From NCBI GenBank assembly GCA_026874595.1, contig CM049316.1:11460839-11524838 (forward strand): 64,000 nucleotides of DNA, given 5' to 3'. The notes under the pieces were generated by a model that did not search any database, had not been told where the DNA came from, and was given only the letters and a program-made list of their open reading frames with translations. The position numbers were made by a program, and so were the translations under genes. The stretch comes from Sipunculus nudus (taxonomy: Eukaryota > Annelida > Sipuncula > Golfingiida > Sipunculidae). Positions 9,925-21,984 of the stretch are shown here, piece by piece (positions within the stretch are counted from its first letter, which is position 1; the number at the start of each line of letters is the position of its first letter).

Positions 9925-10114
9925 GTGAATCTATTACAAGTTTTGTGAAACCCCGTTACATTGTTCGTCAAACAAGAACAAGGGAGATTTCAAGACACTC
10001 GTTTTCTTATATAACTCGTTTTCTATTCATTCTAGAGAATTCTGGTTTTCTGGTTCTGGTACACAGTGGTTAAATTTATGTTAGTCACGTAGTATCGTTC
10101 CTTTTTTTAAATCT

Positions 10115-10450
10115 GCTGGCTGAAAGTCATCGGAGCTATAGCAATCACTCTTTGTCCGTCGTCCGTCTGTCTGTCTGTTCTAAAAGTGATGAAATACGAA
10201 GAGTCTTATCTTAATTTCGGTTGGAATTTATAGGTTGTCTACATTTGAGAGCACCTATAAAGCATTGATAAATGAAATATTCAGAAAATGCATAAAACGC
10301 GGTTAATTTAATGCTTGAGAGGTCGGTCTATGTTCTGTCTTCGATAACATTTGATAAGCTTTAAGAAACATCTCTACAAGGATCTGCAAATGCCTATAAC
10401 TCGGCCATGTTGCATGATAGAGGTGTCTACTTTCCACGGGGACCCTCGTT
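10115..10450. repeat. dispersed GTCCGTCGTCC-ended repeat
   Basis: Contains GAAAGTCATCGGAGCTATAGCAATCAC, TTTGTCCGTCGTCCGTC and a downstream block with TAACTCGGCCATGTTG. The first part matches the reverse complement of 62560-62640. I recognise this as a type of high-copy repeat seen in bivalve genomes; the family name is not certain. Confidence 0.55.
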
Positions 10451-10582
10451 AATTACAATGGCAGAACTCTCAATGTAACTTTCCTAGCAGGGAATGATTG
10501 AAAACAAGTGTTATTACTGGAGTTTACTTTACGCAGTCATAAAATTGTGATATCAATAACATATGGGCCTGGCATGGTTTCC

Positions 10583-10642
10583 GGGGGGGGGGGGGGGGCG
10601 AGGAGCAGGTAACATTTTCCCTAATTTCTTCAGGGGTGGGCG

Positions 10643-10676
<34 letters not shown>
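10583..10676. repeat. G16 run and (AAT)n microsatellite
   Basis: A run of 16 G at 10583-10598 is followed after 44 bp by 11 AAT units (10643-10676). The AAT array directly abuts the Helitron-like terminus at 10677. Confidence 0.9.
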
Positions 10677-10677
<1 letters not shown>

Positions 10678-10710
10678 TAGCTGCACCCGTGGAAATCCAC
10701 GGCTCTATCT
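10677..10710 (-). mobile_element. Helitron-like 3' terminus
   Basis: On the minus strand a 7-bp perfect hairpin (CCGTGGA, loop, TCCACGG; 10687-10702) is followed by GTGCAG and then CTAG, with T as the next flanking base. Hairpin, short spacer, CTRR and insertion before T are the canonical 3' end of Helitrons. The 5' TC end and any Rep/helicase gene were not found, so this is probably a short non-autonomous or truncated element. Confidence 0.4.
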
Positions 10711-11109
10711 GATGCATATTTTGTAATGAGCTGATAGAAACTAAACGACGCATATTTTAATCCTAGGTTTTTGCAGGAACTTTCGCCATGTGTTTCACTT
10801 ACATGATATAAAGATTAGAAAGAAATGTTTTATTGTAGAAAAGGCCTTGTGGCCCATGGTACAAATATAAATAAATAAATGCAATTGAACATTGAACATA
10901 TAACATGCTTATACACATATAATACATACATATATACATAGTTGTGTTACCTGCTGTTGTGTTGTTTCATAATCATAGACTATCTGTCACATCGAAGTTT
11001 TCTTTAATTTGTTCACCTGAAATAAATATTTAGCCAGATTCAAATGAACATTAAAAGACTGGATTTTTAAAAAATTATATAAACCATATGTATTTTTTGG
11101 AATTTCCTT

Positions 11110-12220
11110 TAATGATGTAAAAAATCATTTTCATATCAAGAGCAATAAAATAAAACATGGATCTCATCTTCAACTTCATCTTGATTACACATTTTACAGA
11201 CCCTCATTTCTTTGGGTATATTATTTCTTCTTCCAATTTCATAACAATGATCACTTAATCTAAATTTTGATAAAGCCTGTCTATATACAAATGCCATATT
11301 ATATAAATATTTTTTCTGGTTCTACTGCTGATTTTATTTCACTATATTTACTGAGCTTAGATTTACTTCTGATTTCTGATAACATTTCTTGCTGGCTAAT
11401 GTCTTTTACCCTCTGTACAAACATCTTAATAAACATTTTACTGTCACCAACACTTTGTTCCAACCATACAAAACTTAAACCATATCAGTAGTTTTATATT
11501 TGTAGCCCATGTGTTTTTTCCCATATCATCTAAATGGTTGAGGGTGTTATAACATAATCTAGGATATCTAGAATTATCCATTGTGATAATTTTTAACCAA
11601 TAATTTATACATCTTTTAAAATATATACAATGTAGGGGGTATCTTCTACATTCTAATATAGCGGCAGTATTAACTGTTTTTTACTCACACCAAGGAGTTG
11701 CTTACAAACACTTGATTGCATGCACTCTATTTTCGGTCTTGGAATGGATCCCCAGATTTCTGATCTATAAAGAAGTGATGGGATTTTAACTTTTTCAAAA
11801 AATAGTTGAAACAACAGATAAAGACATTTTGCCACATTTTGATTCACACTTTTTGATAATATTTAAGCCCTTACTTGTTTTCAACATGAGCATATTCAAA
11901 CATTGGTTCCATTTCAGTGATGAAGAGAACAGAACTCCTAAATATGTATAACTATAAACGTTTAAAAGCTTCTTACCCTTGAAATACCATTTCTCATTTT
12001 GTTTGACGATCCCTCCCCTTCTAAATACCATAGATTTTGTGTTATCAGTATTGACTTTCATACCCCATCTATCACTGAAGTCTTCTAAATTGTTTAATAA
12101 GTTCTGAAGTCTCCCAACCGAGTCCCCAATGAGACAAATGTCATCTGCAAAGGCTAAAATATTTATATCTGTGTGTTGTAATGACATCTGGATAACAGGA
12201 AGCTGTGTTTCATGAACCAT
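11110..12220 (-). pseudogene. L1-like ORF2: RT palm end and C-terminal region
   Basis: Starts with the catalytic FADD box (12140-12151) inside a block reading ILAFADDICLIGDS, followed by KVNTDNTKSMVF (block D region) and YTYLGVLF (block E). Further down are IECMQSSVCKQLLGVSK and a C-terminal Cys-rich block with RVCKMCN, EVEDE and IHVLFYC, typical of non-LTR ORF2 tails. The two parts lie in different frames, and a stop interrupts the tail. Confidence 0.7.
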
Positions 12221-12395
12221 TTCAAAGAATGTATTAAGATATAAATTAAATAATATTCGGCTTAATAAGCAACCTTGCCTTGTACCATTAATTCATTTAA
12301 ATTCTTCTGTTAAACCATTGTTTACCTTGACACAGCAAGTTAACTTTTAATACATGGATTTTATTACCTTAATTATGTTTCCATGGATCCCTATT

Positions 12396-12881
12396 TTAAG
12401 TAATCTGTATAAAAAGTAACTTATGTAAAATTCTATCAAAAGCTTTGCTAAAATCGACAAAGACACAATAAACCCTCCCTTTTTTCTTGCATAAATATGT
12501 CTGGATTATTGCTTGTAATGTAAAAATTTGGTCTGAAGTGGAATAACCTTGTCTATACCCAGCTTGACATTCATATAGTTTATTGTTTTCTATGGCCCAT
12601 ATTGTTATTCTTGAACAGAGAATTTTAGTAAAGAGCTTTCCTGTAGTATTTAATAAGGCAATTCCTCTATAGTTCATAATTTTATTATGATTTCCTGATT
12701 TATGTAAAGGGTGAAGTATCGCTTCTGTCCACCTTTTTGGAAAATGTCCTGTTACCATTATTTTATTAAACAATATGGATAAATAAGAAATTATAATATT
12801 CTTAGTACATTTAAATACATCTATGATGAGCCCATCAGTTCCAGGTGCCTTATTTACATTTGTGTTTTCAATACTCCACAA
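12396..12881 (-). pseudogene. L1-like ORF2: RT fingers and block A
   Basis: 161 open codons with NKAPGTDGL (block 1), MNYRGIALLNTTGKLFTKIL (block 2), YRQGYSTSDQIFTL (block 2a) and CVFVDFSKAFD (block A, catalytic Asp). The segment between block A and the FADD box (about 12220-12400) is broken by frameshifts, including the loss of a clear block B. Confidence 0.8.
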
Positions 12882-13166
12882 GATTTCACTTTAAGAGATA
12901 GCAGAATTAAGAACAGATGGGACATTTTGAGTACATATGTCACAATCTAAGTCATGGTTTTCTAAATAATTATTTATTTTTCTTCTTAAATGATGAATTT
13001 ATCTCTACCTTAACATTGAGGAGGTCATTAAAATAAGTAAACCATTCATCTGGATTGATATTTACATTTTTCCTTTGTACTCTAGTTAATGATTTTACCT
13101 CTTTCCAAAATTTATCTGGTTCATTTATTTTATCAATAAAAGAACATTGTAACTGGTGTTTATGTT

Positions 13167-14343
13167 CTAACAAATTTGCCTACAGATTGTTTTGAACTGT
13201 TGTTTTTTAATTTTATATTCTTCCAGATATAATTGATTTTTTGAATTTCTGAATTTATTTAATGCTAAATATTTATTCTTTTTCAGGGTTTCACATTGAG
13301 TGTCCCACCAAGCTGGTTGTCTTAATAATTTCCTTTCTTGTACTGGTTTTGTCATCTGAGCACATGCAGTTAAAATATTTTCTAAAATAGTTACTGCCTG
13401 ATCTATTTCTGGATTTTTAACTTCTGAACATGAAATATAATGCTGAAAGTCTGCAACCGTTACATTACCTGTCTGATCCAAAACACTCTGGTGCAAGAAA
13501 TGTGCAAGTTCAGGTTTCCAATGGATTCTATGATAAGGGTGCAGGTGCAGTGAAGAGGAATACAATGATGTTTGCTGTTTGGTGCAAGTGAACCTACAAC
13601 ATATTGGAAAATGGTCAGACAAGTCAAAATTCAGTACTTAAAAATTAGATATACAATGCATAATATCTACTGACAATGCCATATAATCAACAATACTAGC
13701 TCCATTATAGGATACACAAGTAAAGTGACCTTCAGCATCATTAACAGTTCTACCATTTAATATGAGAGATTATTTACTATGCAAAAATCAAGAAACATTC
13801 TTCCATACTTATTGCCTATTTTATCTTTAGAACAACGCTCTTAATACAATATTTTTCAATTATTGGAAGATCATTTATCATATTTGATTCTACTTTACAT
13901 GGAGTTATGTAATTTTGTATATTCCCAGTTCTAGCATTTAAATCTCCAGCTATATATACATTTGCACTGGGGTATTTTACTTTCAATATGTGTAATTTCT
14001 CTTCTAAAATACTGATACCATCCGTTTGTTCTAAGTATATCGGTGAGCCATCTGGAGATATATATGCAAATATCATAATAATGTTATAATTAATATCAAT
14101 AATTTTGCCATCCATCAAGAATACAACCATGTCTTGAAAATGATCATATATGCGATGAACATATGTACAAAATATATCTTTTACAAATACAGATATGCAA
14201 CCAGAATTTCTTCCTTTATCCGCCTTTTTGCGAGTTGTAGAGAAGCATGTGAATCCCATCATCATATCATCAAATTCCGAATTATCTACACCCCATGTTT
14301 CACACAAACAAATGATATCATAATTTATCAATAAATTTTTCAT
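13167..14343 (-). pseudogene. L1-like ORF2: endonuclease domain (two frames)
   Basis: 14343 to 13816 encodes CLCETWG (catalytic Glu), FAYISPDGSP and IAGDLNARTG (Asp/Asn block). 13622 to 13167 begins with SDHFPI (catalytic Asp-His block) and runs into the linker towards the RT. Between them about 190 bp is out of frame with internal damage. Together they are an apurinic-like endonuclease of a non-LTR element. Confidence 0.78.
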
Positions 14344-14559
14344 TTCATTATTTTGCTGCTTGTATTTAAGTCCTTGACAGTTCCAAGATATATTGTTAAA
14401 GTTTCTCTCTGTATTTACAATATTTCTAAGATTATCTATATGATATGTTTCTTTTGTAGGTGAGGTATCTCTCTTATTCTCAAATTGTGTTGAATTTATT
14501 CACATATTTTTCCTGGGCCACGGCCTAAACCCTATTCATCATTTATGCGTAACCTCCTC

Positions 14560-15357
14560 TCATAAAAATCAACAATTAAGTTGGTGTCCTCGTCCCACTT
14601 GTATGATTTACTATTTATAATCAGTTTGTCATATGACAAGTATGCATTATCTCCAGCACTCCTTGCTTTTTCTAATTCGTTGCCTAGGACCTTTCTAATC
14701 TGCCTCACTCAATCACTGAAATCTTCTGTAAACTTAATGTCACTGCCAGATCCCTTCAACTCTTTCCTCGCTGCAACCAGAATTTTTTGTTTACACTTGA
14801 ACTTGCGGAATTTAACAATTACTGGTCTAGTTCTGAAACCCCGTTTTGGCCCTATTCTTTGCGCTCTCTCTATTTCAATTTCTTGTGTATTTTCAATTTT
14901 TGTCTTTCATCACTTTTCTCACTTTATTTTCTGACATTTCTCAAGATTCTTTTGCATCTTGAGGTATTCCATGCACTACTAAATTGTCCCTTCTCATTTG
15001 ATCTTCCATCATGCTAATTTTATTTGCGAGGTTTTTATTTTCTTTATTCAGTAACTTTACCTGCCCCTGTAGCTCTTGTACTTGTTTCACGAGTCTGGTC
15101 AAAATACTATCAATTACCGTGGGGTTCTGTGTTGTACTACACGTACTACTAGAACTACCAGGGACACTATCCTGGGTATTGCCGGTGTCAGCCAGTTGGT
15201 CGATAGACCTGTTATCGCTCACCTGTTCTGTCACCATGTGATCAGGTCCCTGTAAGTTATCACTCGAATTACTTTTCAGCAGGCGTGTGATTATTCTAGC
15301 ATAAAGAGTACTTTTGCTAGAATTCTTCAGGACCACCCTCCCCCAAAATATGAACAT
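14560..15357 (-). pseudogene. L1-like ORF1 (Transposase-22/RRM type)
   Basis: 15357 to 14941 carries a Ser/Thr-rich N-terminus and a coiled coil (VQELQGQVKLLNKENKNL) running into RRDNLVVHGIPQD, the start of the L1-type RRM. A stop near 14940 is followed in another register by IERAQRIG, RPVIVKFRKFK and ARKELKGSG, which complete the RRM and C-terminal domain, then one further stop (SD*VRQIRK). RNA-binding chaperone of an L1-like element, now a pseudogene. Confidence 0.75.
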
Positions 15358-15380
15358 AGAAAGAAAAAATATTCTATTCC

Positions 15381-15899
15381 AGAAATCACAAAAAAATTAA
15401 TTTTGGAAAGAGACGTGAGGCATAAACAGGGTGTACGAATTTTTAAGTGAGAAGTTTTTTCCCCCGATAAACAACATAGGTCCGACAGCTTCATTGCTTG
15501 GGAAATATCGTAGATATAGCGATTGTATAAAGCAGAATTCTACCGTGAAATTATATGACAGATCCTTTGTATTAGTTGAAGCTCATGCGACATCGTGAAA
15601 CACTATACTTTTTCAGTGTCGTCAGTTGAGGGGATAGTCTAAGGCATGTTATCAGACACATGCATTATTTGTGTACACATGCACAGGTCGTTGAAGTCTC
15701 TTGTACGCGAAACGTGTAGCTGCCAATGAGAAAAAGGTAGGCCCAGAAAAATATATTCCAACAGTATTAATTTTTTGGTTTAAGTACTGTAAATTGTCAT
15801 CGAATAAGCAGGTCTGATGCAAAACTGACAACGCTCCCAGATAAAAAGAAAGCAGGTTGATATATTTCGAAGATAGCATATAGCAAAGAAACCACTTTA
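15381..15899. other. spacer without a supported gene
   Basis: No domain-bearing frame, repeat array or splice-supported exon is visible between the L1-like 5' end and the tandem duplication. Confidence 0.4.
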
Positions 15900-17235
15900 G
15901 CCTTGGTTCTTTGCATTGTCTTTCAGCAAATTAACGCAAAATGTAATAAACAGAATTTGCTGAAAATTTGTAGAGGGGTAGAGTAAAACTGCATCCGCAA
16001 TCGATTACATTTTAGGAGGTAATCGGAATCACCATAATGTATTTTTTCTTAACTATAAGGGGCTATTCCTTTGTCCCCGAATAGAAGCCGCCCATTCGTA
16101 TGCAGTTGTTCTCCCACTCGCCTGGTGAACCCGTGTTTCTGAACCATGACAATGTTTCACATGAAACGTGCACGTGTGAACGAACAACTGAATAGTAGAT
16201 TCTGGTGGGGGTTTAAAAGTCCCATCGAGATTGAGAACCCTTTGAAGTGTGTACAAAAAAAAACTTTTTTTCAAACAACCCATAAGTCGACCGAACTATT
16301 AAAACCATGGTTTTCATGGAAAAAAATACTTCTGAATGTATAAAAATCAACATACCTGAAACCCCTATAAAACGATGATCTTGTAAAGGTCTCAGCTCTT
16401 TGTGTTCACTCAACGGAAAAGTGCTCCCTACTTTAAGATTCATGTGGACATGTTCCGCGCTTGAATCTAAAATTTCTACTTACTTTTGACAGAGTAAAAT
16501 TATTTAACAGGCTATAAAATGGAAATGGGAGTCAGTGGGAATTACAAGTCGCCTCCTGAAAAAGCGTGAAAGGCGAAAAATGTTTGCTGAACATTTGTAG
16601 AGGGTTGGGGAAAAGACATATCAATAGTCCATTTCATTTTGGAAGTTATAAGAATCACCACAATATATATTTTCTGATAAACCATTATGACAAAGGACCA
16701 TTACCTTGTCCCCGTGTGAAAGCCACCCATTCGTTTTTATTTGTTCTGTCACTCACAAATCGTGAAATCGTGTTACTGAAGCATGACCGTGTTCTCACAT
16801 GAAACGCATACATGTGAACAAATGACTGATATTTAAGGAGATTCTGGTTTGAGGTATGTACACCCTGACTACAAATTATGGTTTGTGATGAATTTAAAGA
16901 TGAACTGGTGATATTTTTTCATGTTTCACCGTCCCCACAGACAACAGATCTTAACAAATATATATGAACTCCCCCCCCCCTCACCCAACCCGAATGATAA
17001 TTAAGTTGTGCGGCTTCTTTTTGAAAAAAAAAAAAATAAGAAAACACATGACTTGGCCTAGCTTTTTAACCATGGTGGTCATGGAGAGATATTTTTGAAT
17101 GTATAAAAATCAACATACCTGGAACCCATAAAAAATTGTTAAACGGTGGTCACATCACTGGTCTCATAGCCTAGTGTTGACCGAACTGAAATGCCCTCGC
17201 ATTAAAAGCGGAGTTATGTGGTCTTTGGATTAATC
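15900..17235. repeat. two-copy direct tandem duplication (about 0.65 kb unit)
   Basis: 15.93-16.56 kb and 16.57-17.23 kb share ordered blocks: AAATTTGTAGAGGG or ACATTTGTAGAGGG, GAATCACCA.AAT, TTGTCCCCG, GCC.CCCATTCGT, CACATGAAACG, ACTTTT or CTTTTTGAAAAAA, GAATGTATAAAAATCAACATACC and a TTTTGA.AGAG.AAA stretch. Copies are clearly diverged, so the event is old. No conserved coding frame is seen in either. Confidence 0.6.
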
Positions 17236-17429
17236 TTTACTTGCTTTTGAGAGAGAAAATTCCTTTAGAGGCGAGTGGACCCGCGTGACTGCGTATTGCA
17301 CGGAAATGCCTTCTGGGCAGGACATGCACTCTGGTCTTAACAGGCCAGTGAAAATCCCCGAGGCGCCTCCTGAAAAAGCGTCACAGGCGTGGAGGACCTT
17401 GCAGCACAAAAGAAATTGGGGCACCTAAT

Positions 17430-18230
17430 TGGGAAATATTAAAATTATTAATTACTTAGCTAAATAGGACATAATCCCGCAAAATAAAACAAACTTGTCC
17501 TAGAAGAGCGCAGCACCGATACGTCTGCCGAATTTGGAGAGTCAAATCAGGACGGAAGCAGGTAAACCGTGGTCTAAAAAAAACAACTCCGTATTAATTA
17601 TATTGATAATAATAAGTAATACTAATAAAATTTAACATTTATATAGCGCCAATTTTACGAAAGTTTGATTCGCAGAGCATGTGATACATTACTTAAATGT
17701 CATGATAACTCCATCAATCAGGTTATAGTATCAGATTCCCGCAATAATCTTTTAATTATGCATCGCATAATCAGGAAACTTTAAGATATTGTATGTGTCA
17801 ATGCCCTCTTTTAGGCGTCATAACTATTACCTATTATGTTCGAATTAAATTTAAATTATGACTAATTTAGTGTTAAAAATGAAGAAAAACATGTTGGTAT
17901 TATGAAATATATTATTCCTTAATAATATGTGGTCGGAGTAAAGAAATTATGATGATTGGTGACAGGGATGTCTTTCGTTTGTAATTAGGGGGAGGGAGCT
18001 GCCGGGAGGAGATTTTGAGCGGGTGTCCTTGTTTCGTAGAGGTTCTAAATGTTCTAAAGATATAACGCCCATGGTAAAAATGAACCATTACAGATGCTAA
18101 ATTCTGAAGAAGAGAACCATTCTTTCTCAGCATTGTAACTGCATTCTTCCACTTTATGGTTGGCCATAACTAGACGGCGCCTCTGTGCAAAGATCCATGG
18201 ACAATAGAAAATGGACAACAAGTGCAGAGA
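17430..18230. other. spacer downstream of gene A
   Basis: AT-rich sequence with no supported gene. It includes a short ATATAGCGCCAATTTTACG block that I cannot assign. Confidence 0.4.
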
Positions 18231-18237
18231 AACTGAT

Positions 18238-18243
18238 TTTATT
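18238..18243 (-). terminator. putative poly(A) signal of gene A
   Basis: AATAAA on the minus strand, followed by the block TTATTAACAAGAA.TCAC that is shared with gene B's poly(A) region at 54384. It lies about 1.05 kb beyond gene A's stop codon because the dead third ShKT exon now lies inside the 3' flank. Conservation between paralogues supports its use. Confidence 0.5.
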
Positions 18244-18564
18244 AACAAGAAATCACTGAAAATGATTACATTAATAGAAACATAGTAACTATTAAGTTAT
18301 CAGCAGGCATTTGATAAATAATACTTCATGTTTTAGGAAATACGAGCAGCAGTGAAGCTAAGTGTTAATCATATATAAAGAAAAACAGATCAATATACAT
18401 GGTGAGTCGTATACTCGTTACTTAGTGTTCACCATACTTTCGTCCATTTTTCTCTTTTCCACTTCTGGCAGAAGCCGATGTGGCCGTGTGACCACTGCAT
18501 GAGGAGTGTACTAAAAAAAAAGTTGCAGAGTGACAAAACTTATCCAGTTGACACCCGGAAGGGG

Positions 18565-18683
18565 TCAGCACCAACGATAGGATACTGGCAGTTGATAAAA
18601 ATGAAGGAAGCACTCCTGGAAGTGTGGCGGTCTTTGGCCCATCTGGGGCTAGTGTTGTGCTAAGCTCGGCATTGTTGGGCCAC
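18565..18683 (-). pseudogene. dead third ShKT exon of gene A
   Basis: Exactly 119 bp, the same as gene B's last exon (54686-54804), with a matching acceptor (ACCAG before GTGGC) and a shared CCCCAGATGGGCCA core and ATCAACTGC. A 1-bp insertion near the start and compensating changes later shift the frame, an early TAG appears, and a conserved Cys codon before TTCC has become Thr. It cannot encode an ShKT domain. It is bypassed because gene A now stops after the preceding exon. Confidence 0.8.
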
Positions 18684-19298
18684 CTGGTAGAGAGAACGGA
18701 AACCATGATCCCGTTGGTATCAGAATATAAGCTATGAAAGAGAAGAGATTTTTTATCAAAACATTAATGTAATACATGTAATAATTTTTGTGATGATATT
18801 TCTATTATACTTATTTCTCCATGCATTCGGTGCTGCAGATCTCTTGCCTTTTCCTTCTTTGCAGGAAATGATAGGTCACATATTAAAAATATAATAATAA
18901 CAAAATGTAAAAAAAAAAAGTCCTCCAGAACGTGGTTGCTGTTAGAAGATATTTCACCCCATGGTAACATTAACATGTATGCTTAGTCCCCCCCCCCCCG
19001 TTATATTTATATTAATCATCCTCACGTGTTGGTCACCTATTCAAGTACTGACCTGGAAGCGCCGCAACGTGTTTTATTTAGAAGCGCTTTTACACAATCT
19101 TTACCTAGACTTGAGATTTTTTATATGACCTTAAAATGATTGAAAAAAGCCACTGACTAATTTTCTTGTACTAAGGCATGAAATCTGCTGACACTATAAT
19201 CTAGAATTCTGACTCTTAGGCCACGTAACATGAACTGCACGACCACGTGACTTGAACTGCCAGAGCACGTGACATAGCCTGACCTTTGAAATCTTCCA

Positions 19299-19414
19299 CT
19301 AACACAGTCTACAGCTCTTCTTGCAGTGCCGCCGCATGTAGCGTTTGTACATGCGGTATCTGCAGTACCCCCTCACGGCCCCATATGAGCACCAACGCCT
19401 GTCATCCTCACAGC
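19299..19414 (-). CDS. gene A exon 11: ShKT domain 2 and stop
   Basis: 116 bp. Six cysteines ([30 protein letters not shown]) with TAG immediately after the last Cys. In gene B the matching exon continues and splices on. The sequence GTTAGT overlapping the stop resembles a donor, so rare read-on splicing is conceivable but would meet the dead exon. Confidence 0.88.
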
Positions 19415-19589
19415 CTGGAATTAAAATAAATTCTGCATCAAGAACATACACTGGTTATGGAGTATAACAGAAGAATACCGTATTATAAAATTCACCAGAC
19501 CGCCTGAATTGGACAGATGATATTCGTTTTGGCGGACTCAGTCATATAACTTGAAGATCCTTTTTGCTTATCTTTTCAACAGAGTTGAT

Positions 19590-19640
<51 letters not shown>

Positions 19641-20302
19641 AACATATTTTAGCCTTTGACCCGTATAAATTTTCACATTAGATTACATTTATCTCCTTTT
19701 CACAATACCTGAACCTGATGTACTCTGTTGAAATGATCAAATGAGCCTTTAAACCGTTTAAACGGATATTAGATATTATCGCCAGTCAATTTCGTAGCGG
19801 TTTACCTTTCTTTTTAGTTTAAAACGGTTGCAAGACAACTATACTAGGACTGACCTCTGGAAGAAGGACAGATTTTGCAGCTCTTCTTACAGTATTTCCG
19901 CATGTAGTTCTTGTACAAAGGGTTTCTGCAATATCCGTAATTGGCCCAACCTGAACAATTGCTCTTCGAATCAACGCAAGCTGGAATCAAGATGATGTTT
20001 ATCTTAGAAATTGTAACACATTCACATGAACATTTAAAAGTCAGGGTTAACTAACTCAGAAAATGGCGTCAGAAAAGTAAAAGAGAGATACTCCTGTTGG
20101 AAACATCTGCTTTAAACGGAATTGCTTCATGCAGGTATCCAAAACATAGAGGTGAGGTGTGGTAGGTCAGCATATGTATTTTGGAAAATTACAGAAAATG
20201 ACAGAATATGCAGACCCGTGGCCCCTAACTTTGTAAACGTTTAGTCAAACGGTTTTCTGTGTGAAACGATGTTGTATAAAGCCTAGATAACACACACACA
20301 CA

Positions 20303-20360
<58 letters not shown>

Positions 20361-20449
20361 TAGCCATCCTGGTTGATTGGTTATAGATCGAAAGGGTATA
20401 CATAGAAAAGTCGGTTCACTGGCAGGAAACCGACTTTTCTGTGTATACC

Positions 20450-20510
<61 letters not shown>

Positions 20511-21950
20511 ATGTGTGTGCATGTGTGTATGTTTACGCTTGTGACCACAGGCAGCATATAAAAACCTCATTTATACCTTTTATATTAACTAATATATAAA
20601 CATTGTTTGTCATACATTAAAGCGTGACATTATTTCGTATCCAAATTGTGATATATATATTCTTTTCATTCGAATCCCGCAAGCAAAGCTGAAAGTGGAT
20701 AATGATCCAAAGACCTAACACAGACACCTTTATTTTTAATCCTTTATAAAATGCCCGTGATTAGATATGGTTGTTCAGATTATTACCGCCATTTTCGCCG
20801 CTGCCTCCACTTCCGCCTGTGCCGGTCCGTCCACCGCTGCTACCGCTCCCACCGGAAGCGCTTCCATTATTGCAGCGTTTCACCGGGGTTCCCGGACACC
20901 AACAGCGACAATCTTTGCCAACAAAACTTTCCCCTGAACAGTTCATTCTGGATTTACAGTGTGCTGTTAAAGTCAAAAGATCAAATAATTAAAAAAATAA
21001 AGATAAAAATAAATTGTGCTAAGATTAGTTAGAATTCAAGAAAAATGCTAGGAAGTCATTTAGTGTCCATTAGTAAAACTAAATGTTTCCATACCGAAGT
21101 CAATCAAAAACGTAGAGATGTCTGCATGATATTTTACAACTTTAATTTGGAAACAAAACTATTAAACCTGTGACAGTCCCGCTCTCGTTTATCTTATTAT
21201 ACCGGTTCTGGGAGGAGCTAGAAGCAGACGTGAGGATGTCGCGGGTTTAAACTTTGAGCTGGAAATTGAATGCGATACCACGCTCCATTTGATCTGATTA
21301 CAATACTGTGCCCTGTGCTGGTCCTGGATGAGATTTTCAGAGAATCTTACAAAGCAAGGATTAAAACGATGGAGATTTAGATAAAGTTGTTTCCAATCAG
21401 ACCCAAACGTTACGCCAGTCTAAGTGATGTACGTTTACACCCTAGGTGTCAGCACTTACAATTACAATTATACATCAGGTTGGCCTGCTTGATGTCCCTG
21501 AATGAAAGACCTCGGCGATTCCCGATCACGTTCTGCATTCTTTTATCTTTTGTCAAAATGGTTGGTTTTCCATTCTTAGAGAAGAACTGAAACCAAAAAA
21601 TGAAAATGAATTGTTTTGGTTAATCGAATGAGCATGAGTAATATGGAAGGTTAAATAAAAATTTGTAAGAATATTAAAACATGGAAAGACATTTTTCAAT
21701 AAAATAGGATCACAGGAGTAAAATTATAACTAGGAGTAGACTGTTATTATTAAACCGACATCATTTATTAATATGAGTACGTATATGATTTTTTTTTCGC
21801 TAAAATTCAAAATTAACTGTACAAATGAATAATGAATACATTCCCCATCAAAATAGTGAAAGGAAATGAAAAACGGAAAATTCTCGAATATCTCTACACA
21901 GATATTGTGAAATGGTCGATTGGAAGAGGTTTTAGCATAAAGTTATGTAA

Positions 21951-21984
<34 letters not shown>

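Larger units (their letters stand above)
10815..15380 (-). mobile_element. decayed L1-like non-LTR retrotransposon
   Basis: Read on the minus strand: ORF1 with coiled coil and L1-type RRM (about 15357 to 14560), ORF2 endonuclease (14343 to about 13600), RT (12881 to 11795) and a Cys-rich C-terminal region (to about 11110), then a 3' end with TGGGCCACAAGGCC and AATAAA (plus-strand TTTATT 10829-10834). Frames are broken in at least five places. ORF1 of Transposase-22 type points to the L1/Tx1 side of non-LTR elements; the exact clade is undecided. Confidence 0.75.

Noticed and set aside
10553-10753. Minus-strand frame with poly-Tyr and poly-Pro
   Set aside because: A product of the AAT array and the G16 run.
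19299-20963. Treating the ShKT exons as separate toxin genes
   Set aside because: They are phase-matched exons joined to an astacin catalytic domain; ShKT domains are common accessory modules in metazoan metalloproteases.
20751-20992. Plus-strand proline-rich or Arg/His-rich frames over the linker exon
   Set aside because: Antisense shadows of the Gly/Ser linker of gene A; the minus strand has the spliced, domain-supported reading.
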